From VXYL01 sp965116935 (GTDB lineage Bacteria; Pseudomonadota; Gammaproteobacteria; Pseudomonadales; Azotimanducaceae), in the NCBI GenBank assembly GCA_965116935.1, contig OZ220737.1:2294001-2358000 (forward strand): a stretch of DNA of 64,000 bases, in the 5' to 3' direction. The notes beneath the pieces are model-generated. The model had not been told where the DNA came from. It saw only the letters and a program-made list of their open reading frames with translations, and ran no database searches. The position numbers were made by a program, and so were the translations under genes. Each line of letters opens with the position of its first letter. Positions within the stretch are counted from its first letter, which is position 1. Shown here one piece after another: positions 58,611 to 64,000 of this stretch.

Positions 58611-59117
58611 ATGACCGACATCGACTTCAACCCCGTCGCTCGCCTCGCTTCTTTGCCGCTCGAATACGGCACGGATCGAGGCGACTTCGCGGGTGGCTTT
58701 CACCGGATCGGCGAGCCCCTGGCGCTCACCAAACTCGGCGCCAGCTACATCGAGGTGCCGCCGGGCAAGACCGCGTGCCCCTGCCACGTCCACCACGCCG
58801 TTGACGAGATGTTCGTGATTCTCGCCGGTGAAGGCGAATACCGATTCGGTGAAAGTCGCCACGCCGTTGCCGCCGGTGATGTCCTTGGGGCGCCGCTAGG
58901 CCAGCTCGACTACGCCCACAAGCTCACCAACACCGGCACCACGACGCTGAAGTACCTCGCCATTTCCAGCGTCTCCGACGCCGACATCTGCGAGTACCCC
59001 GACAGCGGCAAGTTCGCCGCCGGCAGCGAGATCGGCTTCCACTTCATCGGCCGCGCCGAGGAAACCCGCAACTACTGGGAAGGCGAAATCGACGACCCCC
59101 CGGCAACGGGCGAGTGA
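58611..59117 (+). CDS. Cupin-domain protein
   Basis: 168 residues. The two cupin motifs are visible: 'CHVHHAVDEMFVILAGEGEY' (HxH...E) and a second, 'GDVLGAPLGQLDYAHKL', holding the later His. One metal-binding beta barrel is expected. The C-terminal 'DAD-ICEYPDSGKFA' region and the 'YWEGE' end are typical of a group annotated as cupin proteins of unknown substrate. Single gene between cmoB and the IS. Confidence 0.82.
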   Translation: MTDIDFNPVARLASLPLEYGTDRGDFAGGFHRIGEPLALTKLGASYIEVPPGKTACPCHVHHAVDEMFVILAGEGEYRFGESRHAVAAGDVLGAPLGQLDYAHKLTNTGTTTLKYLAISSVSDADICEYPDSGKFAAGSEIGFHFIGRAEETRNYWEGEIDDPPATGE

Positions 59118-59166
59118 CACAGGGGATTTCGGGGTCTTCCTGTCACGCTCCTTGCGACGTAGGGGC

Positions 59167-59179
59167 GGGGCTTGTCCCC
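59167..59179. repeat. Target-site duplication of the IS, left
   Basis: GGGGCTTGTCCCC, repeated exactly at 60534-60546 on the other side of the element. The target lies inside a dispersed repeat (GGGCGGGGCTTGTCCCCGCCC). Confidence 0.8.
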
Positions 59180-60533
59180 ATATGCGCTAACTTGTTTTGC
59201 GCATCGGCTGTCCGTAAGGTGGGGGTGTCGGTTCGGCTGGGGGCTTGTGCGGAGTGGACGAGGACTGGAAGGTGGTGGTGTCGTTCCTTCCGGAAGGCTG
59301 GGAGGAACTGGCGCAGGAGACGGGGGCGCTGAAGGGACTGCGCAAGGCGAAGTCTCCGGAGGCGCTGCTGCGGGTGCTTCTGCTGCATCTGGCGCGGGGT
59401 CATTCGCTGCGGGAGACGGTGGTGCGGGCGCGGCAGGCGAACCTTGCGGAGCTCTCGGACGTGGCGCTGCTGAAGCGGCTGCGGAAGTCGTCGGAGTGGC
59501 TGCGGGAGCTGTGCGCGGCGATGTTCCGGGAGCAGGGCGGAGTGTCGGCGTCTGGCGAGCTGCCGTTCCGGGCGTTCGACGCGACGACGGTGAAGGAGCC
59601 GGGGCGGACGGGCTCGCTGTGGCGCCTGCACTACAGCGTGCGGCTTCCGTCGCTGGCTTGCGACTTCTACAAGCTGACGCCGACCGAGGGTTCGGGCGTG
59701 GCCGAGACGCTGGCGCACTTTCCGATCGCCCGGGGCGACCTGGTGCTGGCGGACCGGGGCTACTCGACGGCGGCGGGTCTCGGCCACGTGGCGTCGTCGG
59801 GCGGCCACGCCACGGTGCGCGTGAACACCGGCTCGCTGCCGCTGCGGACACCGGACGGGGAGGCGCTGGACCTGCTGCAGCGGGTCGCCGGGCTGGACGA
59901 GGCGTGCGTCCCGCGGGCATGGCCGGCGGTGGCGGTCGGTCGGGGCGTCGCGGTGCCGGGTCGCGTGTGCGCGATCCGCAAGACCGAGGAGGCCGCCGCC
60001 ATCGCGCAGCGCAAGGCGAAGGAACACGCAGCGCGCCAGGGCCGGCAGGTGCGGCCGTCCAGCCTCGAGTTCGCCCGCCACGTGATCCTGTTCACCACCT
60101 TCCCCGAAGGGACCTTCGACGCCCGCAGCGTGCTGGACTGGTACCGCGTCCGCTGGCAGGTCGAACTGGTCTTCAGGCGCTTCAAGTCGCTGGCGCAGCT
60201 CGGCCACCTGCCCAAGCACGAGGACGACAGCGCCCGCGCCTGGCTCCACGGCAAGCTGCTCGTGGCGCTGTTGGTGGAGAAGCTCGTTCGCCACGCCGGC
60301 TCCGTTTCCCCCTGGGGAGGCACCGTGGAGAGCCCGCCGTCGCAGTCCCTGGCGTGACTTCCGCTTCATGTACGGCCAGATCGCCCGCGCCATCGAGCCG
60401 CACCTCCCCCTGCAGCAGGCCATCGACGACTGGGACCGCATCTCAAGGGGATTGGCCGACCCGCCTCGCCAGCGGACCCCGCAGATCGACGAACGCTTCC
60501 CGGAACCATCGATCCAAACAAGTTAGCGCATAT
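59180..60533 (+). mobile_element. IS4-family insertion sequence, 1354 bp
   Basis: Ends match as inverted repeats: ATATGCGCTAACTTGTTT (from 59180) and its reverse complement at the right end (to 60533), 18 bases perfect. Flanked by a 13-bp direct repeat (59167-59179 and 60534-60546), within the 10-13 bp duplication expected for IS4. It carries one transposase gene. The intact ends and duplication point to a fairly recent insertion. Confidence 0.85.
59245..60357 (+). CDS. IS4-family transposase, C-terminus probably frameshifted
   Basis: 370 residues. DDE transposase: 'FRAFDATTVKEPGRTGSLWR' (first Asp), 'LVLADRGYSTAAGLGHV' (second Asp, DRGY), and the IS4 signature Y-(2)-R-(3)-E-(6)-K in 'YRVRWQVELVFRRFK'. 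After 'SVSPWGG' the frame ends at TGA 60355, whereas the next frame continues the IS4 C-terminus ('RDFRFMYGQIARAIEPHLPL') to TAG 60524-60526, eight bases from the IS end. So a one-base indel near 60320-60350 probably removed ~60 residues; the element may be inactive, or recoded. Confidence 0.87.
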   Translation: MCGVDEDWKVVVSFLPEGWEELAQETGALKGLRKAKSPEALLRVLLLHLARGHSLRETVVRARQANLAELSDVALLKRLRKSSEWLRELCAAMFREQGGVSASGELPFRAFDATTVKEPGRTGSLWRLHYSVRLPSLACDFYKLTPTEGSGVAETLAHFPIARGDLVLADRGYSTAAGLGHVASSGGHATVRVNTGSLPLRTPDGEALDLLQRVAGLDEACVPRAWPAVAVGRGVAVPGRVCAIRKTEEAAAIAQRKAKEHAARQGRQVRPSSLEFARHVILFTTFPEGTFDARSVLDWYRVRWQVELVFRRFKSLAQLGHLPKHEDDSARAWLHGKLLVALLVEKLVRHAGSVSPWGGTVESPPSQSLA

Positions 60534-60729
60534 GGGGCTTGTCCCCGCCCGTCTAGAGTGCATCGACCAACTCAACAGAAGCAGTTGCGCAGCAACTGCC
60601 AACGCGCCCGCTAGGGCGCGCCGGGACGGGACAAGCCCGTCCCCTACGAGGAAGGCGTCTTGAACGCACCGATGGGTTTGGCGCGGGGCGCGTAGGGGGG
60701 GCTTGTCCCCGCCCGTCTTGAACTGCGTT
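60534..60729. repeat. Dispersed repeat region containing right target duplication
   Basis: 60534-60546 is the right IS target duplication. The rest is the palindrome-rich family seen at 10659-10987, here in the opposite orientation: 'gcagttgcgcagcaactgc' hairpin, 'ccaacgcgcccgc', 'gggacaagcccgtcccctac', and 'gcttgtccccgcccgtctt'. No gene seen. Confidence 0.6.
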
Positions 60730-61401
60730 CTACGGCGTAGCGTCCTCGCCTGTTTCGACCGGGGGCGCGCCTTCCAAGTTCCGGCTCGAAAGCGCCCCCC
60801 GAATCGTCCCGAGCACGGCTTCCACCCCAAGCCCCGTAACCGCAGAGAACAGCTCCGCGCCCGTTCCCCCCGGCGCCGCCCGAACCTCCCGCAGCATCCG
60901 CTTCCTCGCCCCGGCCTTGAGCTTGTCCGCCTTGTTGAGCAGCGCCAGCACCGGCAGGTCTTGATCCATGCACCACTCGATCATGGCCCGATCCATCGGC
61001 TGCAGGGGCCGCCGCGCGTCCATGACAACGACCACCAGCCGCAGGCCGCTGCGTTCATGCAAATAGTCGTCGATGGCGCGATTCCACGCGTCCCGCTCGG
61101 CCTTGCTGGCGCTGGCAAAGCCATAGCCGGGCAGGTCCACCAGTCGTCCGCCGCCTTCCACGGCGAAGAAATTGATGAGCCGCGTGCGCCCCGGCGTTTT
61201 GCTCACCCGCGCCAGTGCCCGCTTGCCGCCGGCGCGTCCGCACAGCCGGTTCAGCGTGCTCGACTTGCCGGCGTTGGAGCGCCCCACGAACGCCACTTCC
61301 GGCTCGTCGTCCGGGGGACAGCGCGCCAGCCGGTCGGCACTGCCGAGGAACGTGCAGGTGAGGGTCCGAACCTGTGTCCGAGCCGGTAGCGTTTCAGGCA
61401 C
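60730..61401 (-). CDS. engB: Ribosome-biogenesis GTPase EngB (YihA/YsxC)
   Basis: 223 residues. G1 'VAFVGRSNAGKSSTLNRLCG', G2/G3 'KTPGRTRLINFF' and 'LVDLPGYGFA', G4 'LALLNKADKLKAG', G5-like 'LFSAVTGLG'. 'GYGFASASKAERDAWNRAID' is characteristic of EngB. It helps assemble the large ribosomal subunit. Divergent from the cytochrome c4 gene, the order usual in gammaproteobacteria. The first ~20 residues are less conserved; start ATG 61401 kept. Confidence 0.95.
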   Translation of the reverse strand: MPETLPARTQVRTLTCTFLGSADRLARCPPDDEPEVAFVGRSNAGKSSTLNRLCGRAGGKRALARVSKTPGRTRLINFFAVEGGGRLVDLPGYGFASASKAERDAWNRAIDDYLHERSGLRLVVVVMDARRPLQPMDRAMIEWCMDQDLPVLALLNKADKLKAGARKRMLREVRAAPGGTGAELFSAVTGLGVEAVLGTIRGALSSRNLEGAPPVETGEDATP

Positions 61402-61531
61402 CGTGTTCTATAATCCGCGCCGCCTTGCAAGCACCGTCCAGTTTACGGCGCATTTGTTCGTGCGGTGGGATCCTTCGGTCCTCTAGGGCGCGCCACCAAA
61501 AAGCTTCTTTCCAAGGGACAAATCGCGAACC

Positions 61532-62134
61532 ATGCCCAAGCGCTCCGTCCATGCAGCCATCGCCTTAGCCGCCGTTGTTGTGCTGGCCTCGGCCACCAGC
61601 CTCGCGAGCGACCTCGCCGGGCCTTGCGTCGCCTGCCACGCCGAAGACGGCAACAGCCTCTCGCCCATCTACCCGAACCTCGGTGGCCAGAACGTGGCCT
61701 ATCTCGAGCGGCAGATGATCCTGATGCGCGACGGTGACCGGCCGGCGCCGCTGATGGCCGGCCAACTCGACAACATGAGCGACGAAGACATCCGCGAACT
61801 TGCCGAGCACTATGCCGCGCAGCCGGCGGCGGCAGGTCAGGCCAAGGATGCCAATCTCGCCTTGGGCGAAGCCATCTACCGCGGCGGCATTCTCGACAAG
61901 GGCGTTGCCGCCTGCACCGCCTGCCATGCACCGGACGGCGCCGGCAATGCGCTGGCGGGCTTTCCGCGCCTCGCCGGCCAGCATCCGGACTACACCATCG
62001 CCCAGATGACCGCTTACCGCGAGGGCGACCGCGCCACCGACGAGAACAACGGCGGCGTGATGCGCGATGTGGCGGCCAACATGACCGACGGCGAAATCAA
62101 GGCCGTGGCGAACTACATCCTGGGGCTCTATTGA
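61532..62134 (+). CDS. Cytochrome c4, diheme
   Basis: 200 residues. Signal peptide MPKRSVHAAIALAAVVVLAS, cleaved near 'SLAS-DL'. Two c-type heme motifs, CVACH (~33) and CTACH (~130), each in its own c-type domain with a distal Met ('GQLDNMSDEDIRELAEHY' and 'MTAYREGDRATDENNGGVMR'). This is the duplicated layout of cytochrome c4, a periplasmic, membrane-attached electron carrier to terminal oxidases. The stop shares a base with the dsbA ATG (TGATG), a standard gammaproteobacterial arrangement. Confidence 0.93.
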   Translation: MPKRSVHAAIALAAVVVLASATSLASDLAGPCVACHAEDGNSLSPIYPNLGGQNVAYLERQMILMRDGDRPAPLMAGQLDNMSDEDIRELAEHYAAQPAAAGQAKDANLALGEAIYRGGILDKGVAACTACHAPDGAGNALAGFPRLAGQHPDYTIAQMTAYREGDRATDENNGGVMRDVAANMTDGEIKAVANYILGLY

Positions 62135-62835
62135 TGACCGAGCGCAAGGTGTTTGGCTGCATCGAACATGCGGGCGACCACAAGGGTCGCCCCCACGGGG
62201 CCCGCATCTTCGCGCTAGTGCTGGCGGGAACGCTGCTGGCTGGCAGCGCCACGGCACAGGAAGCCGCCGCCACGTATCAGGAAGGTCGGCACTATGTCCG
62301 GCTGCCAACGCCGGTGGAAACCCGCGACCCCGACCGCATCGAGGTGGTGGAGCTCTTCTCCTATGGCTGCATCCACTGCTTCAACTTCGATCCAGCGGTG
62401 GAGCGATGGCGCGAAACGGTGCCGGACGATGTCGACTTCCACCGCATTCCGGCCGTCTTCAACGCCTACTGGGCGGCCTTGGCGCAGGCGTTCTACACCG
62501 CCGAACTGCTCGACGTGCTGGGCGAAGTCCACACCCCCATCTTCGAGGGCGTGCATGTCTATCGGCTGGAGATGAACCGCGCCGAACTGCTCGCGCGCCT
62601 GTTCGAGCGCGAAGCGGACGTGGAGCGGGAGGAATTCCTGCGCGTGTTCGGCTCGTTCGGCGTGCAAAGCCGCGTGCGCAAGGCCGACGCCAGCACCCGC
62701 ATGTACCGCGCCACCGGCGTGCCGACCATGATCGTCAACGGCACCTACCGCGTCGAGACCGACATGGCTGGCGGCCAGGAGCAAATGCTTGACGTGGTCG
62801 ATTACCTAGTGGCGACCATCCGCGCCGCCGAGTAG
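62134..62835 (+). CDS. dsbA: Thiol:disulfide interchange protein DsbA
   Basis: 233 residues from ATG 62134. The signal peptide is 'ARIFALVLAGTLLAGSATAQ', unusually starting ~25 residues in, because a copy of the dispersed repeat GGGCGACCACAAGGGTCGCC (62171-62190) lies in frame in the first codons; a later start is possible. Thioredoxin-fold active site C-I-H-C in 'VELFSYGCIHCFNFDPAV' and the cis-Pro in 'TGVPTMIVNGTYRV'. It introduces disulfide bonds into periplasmic proteins, including perhaps the cytochrome encoded upstream. Coupled to cytochrome c4 by a TGATG overlap. Confidence 0.94.
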   Translation: MTERKVFGCIEHAGDHKGRPHGARIFALVLAGTLLAGSATAQEAAATYQEGRHYVRLPTPVETRDPDRIEVVELFSYGCIHCFNFDPAVERWRETVPDDVDFHRIPAVFNAYWAALAQAFYTAELLDVLGEVHTPIFEGVHVYRLEMNRAELLARLFEREADVEREEFLRVFGSFGVQSRVRKADASTRMYRATGVPTMIVNGTYRVETDMAGGQEQMLDVVDYLVATIRAAE

Positions 62836-62931
62836 GTGCCGGAGCGTCCGCGCCATTGGAGGGAAGGCATCCTGCCGTCCCTAAGCGCCGCCAGGCGCTC
62901 CCTCCAAATGCCCGTCTAGGCTAGGCGCTAG
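62836..62931. repeat. Palindromic GGAGGGAAGGCATCCTGCC element
   Basis: 62858-62907: TTGGAGGGAAGGCATCCTGC..., an inner AAGCGCC-GCC-AGGCGCT hairpin and CTCCCTCCAAAT, a fold-back member of the GGAGGGAAGGC family, between dsbA and xylB. Confidence 0.6.
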
Positions 62932-64000
62932 ATGCAACTCGGCATAGACCTAGGCACCTCCTCCGTGAAAGCGGTGGTGGCGAACACCGCCGGGGTCACC
63001 GGCAACGCCCCCGTAGGGGCGACGCATGCGTCGCCCGTTGCGTCCTCGGGCGAGGTCGTGGCCGAGGCAACTGCACCGCTCGATGTCTCCCGCCCCGGCC
63101 CGAAGATGAGCGAGCAGAACCCGGAGCATTGGTGGCAAGCGCTCGAACGGGTGATGGCCCAACTGCGCGCCCACCTTCCAAGCGTGGACGCCATCGGCCT
63201 GTCCGGCCAGATGCACGGCGCGGTGCTCCTGGGCGAAGGCGACGAAGTGCTGCGCCCCGCCATCCTCTGGAACGACGGGCGCGCAGATGCCGAATGCGAA
63301 TGGATGGAGGAACGCACCGAAGTCCTCTCCATCACCGGCAACCGCGCCATGCCCGGCTTCACGGCACCGAAGCTCATCTGGGTGCGCCATCACGAACCGG
63401 CCTTGTTCGCCGCCACGCGCAAGGTGTTGCTGCCGAAGGACTGGCTGCGGCATCGCCTCACCGGTGATTTCGTGAGCGAGATGTCCGACGCCTCCGGCAC
63501 GCTGTGGCTCGACGTGTCGAAACGGGCCTGGTCTGACGAGATGCTGGCAGCGACGGAGCTCGACTCCGCCCAGATGCCACGCTTGGTGGAAGGGTCCGAA
63601 ATCTCCGGCATCCTTCGTCCTGACCTCGCCAAGGCGTGGGGAATGCGTGAAGTGCCGGTTGTCGGCGGCGCAGGTGACCAAGCGGCAGGTGCTGTAGGCG
63701 TGGGTGCCATCGCGCCGGGCGCGAGCTTCGTCTCCCTCGGAACTTCCGGCGTCTATTTCACCCCCGACACCACCTATCGCCCCAATCCCGACGGCGGCGT
63801 ACACGCCTTCTGCCACGCCTTGCCGGGACTGTGGCACCAGATGTCCGTGATCCTCTCCGCGGCCAGCGCCCTTACGTGGGTTACGGCACTCACCCACGCC
63901 GACTCGGAAGCCGCCCTGATCGACGAAATCGAAACCGCCGAAGCCGAACCCGGCACACTCTTCTTCCTCCCCTACCTATCCGGCGAACGAACCCCCCACA
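62932..64000 (+). CDS. xylB: Xylulokinase-like FGGY-family sugar kinase (3' end outside window)
   Basis: 356 codons visible, open to the window end. 'MQLGIDLGTSSVKAVVANTA' (phosphate 1), 'AIGLSGQMHGAVLLGEGDEV', 'PAILWNDGRADAECEWMEER', 'APKLIWVRHHEPALFAATRK', 'LLPKDWLRHRLTGDFVSEMS', 'DASGTLWLDVSKRAWSD' and 'VVGGAGDQAAGAVGVG' follow xylulokinases closely; it phosphorylates D-xylulose. Between residues ~24 and ~36 the insert 'NAPVGATHASPVASSG' is encoded by the 20-bp GCATGC palindrome (63017-63036), an in-frame repeat insertion in a surface loop. xylA is not in the window. Identity as xylulokinase against other FGGY kinases is probable. Confidence 0.88.
   Translation, partial: MQLGIDLGTSSVKAVVANTAGVTGNAPVGATHASPVASSGEVVAEATAPLDVSRPGPKMSEQNPEHWWQALERVMAQLRAHLPSVDAIGLSGQMHGAVLLGEGDEVLRPAILWNDGRADAECEWMEERTEVLSITGNRAMPGFTAPKLIWVRHHEPALFAATRKVLLPKDWLRHRLTGDFVSEMSDASGTLWLDVSKRAWSDEMLAATELDSAQMPRLVEGSEISGILRPDLAKAWGMREVPVVGGAGDQAAGAVGVGAIAPGASFVSLGTSGVYFTPDTTYRPNPDGGVHAFCHALPGLWHQMSVILSAASALTWVTALTHADSEAALIDEIETAEAEPGTLFFLPYLSGERTPH

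Noticed and set aside
1..64000. tRNA or rRNA genes
   Set aside because: No segment with a convincing T-loop, anticodon arm and acceptor-stem pairing, or rRNA similarity, was noticed by eye; a covariance-model scan could still find one.

Overview
The window is GC-rich DNA from a proteobacterium, most likely a gammaproteobacterium. The evidence is the coupled cmoA-cmoB pair (wobble-uridine modification), the engB / cytochrome c4 / dsbA neighbourhood typical of gammaproteobacteria, a homodimeric-type pyruvate dehydrogenase E1, and ppk1. The remaining gene content (haloalkane dehalogenase, phytanoyl-CoA-type dioxygenase, many SDRs, toxin-antitoxin pairs, DUF4143 ATPases, very dense dispersed palindromic repeats) would fit an environmental or host-associated, repeat-expanded genome; that habitat is inference.

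Layout. 1-2.9 kb: three DUF4143 AAA ATPases, one cut by the window edge. 3-13 kb (minus strand): Nudix / PLP decarboxylase / hydrolase operon, a DUF1501 protein with a large secreted diheme protein, a lipase-like hydrolase and class II fructose-bisphosphate aldolase. 13.2-18.3 kb: two VapBC-type pairs, a sigma factor fused to an Eis-like acetyltransferase, and a scrambled partial copy of the next gene carrying a 240-bp MITE. 18.4-24.1 kb: a giant secreted metzincin protease with thrombospondin type 3 and FG-GAP repeats. 24.2-29.1 kb: an apparent mobile module with a tyrosine recombinase bracketed by a 19-bp perfect inverted repeat, small membrane or secreted protein genes in overlapping operons, and two ~613-bp fold-back repeats.

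29.2-46 kb: haloalkane dehalogenase, an operon with pgk and an ankyrin protein, an avidin-family protein, a metallopeptidase broken by an in-frame TGA, a phytanoyl-CoA dioxygenase, SDRs, a third toxin-antitoxin pair, aceE and a methyltransferase. 46-54.3 kb: LOG-family protein, SDR, then a candidate defence cluster: a DUF4143 ATPase translationally coupled to a 1335-residue NACHT ATPase with a C-terminal PD-(D/E)XK-like domain, convergent with a RelA/SpoT-type alarmone synthetase. 54.4-64 kb: ppk, cmoAB, a cupin, an IS4-family insertion with clear ends and target duplication, engB, cytochrome c4, dsbA and a xylulokinase running off the window.

Several processes recur. Short palindromes and MITEs sit in nearly every intergenic gap, and one palindrome lies in frame inside the xylulokinase. 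Three genes have a second copy of their 3' end a short distance downstream. The two strongest leads for something not yet described are the recombinase/fold-back/small-membrane-protein module (24.2-29.1 kb) and the NACHT-nuclease plus alarmone-synthetase cluster (47.9-54.3 kb). No CRISPR array, rRNA or tRNA was recognised.
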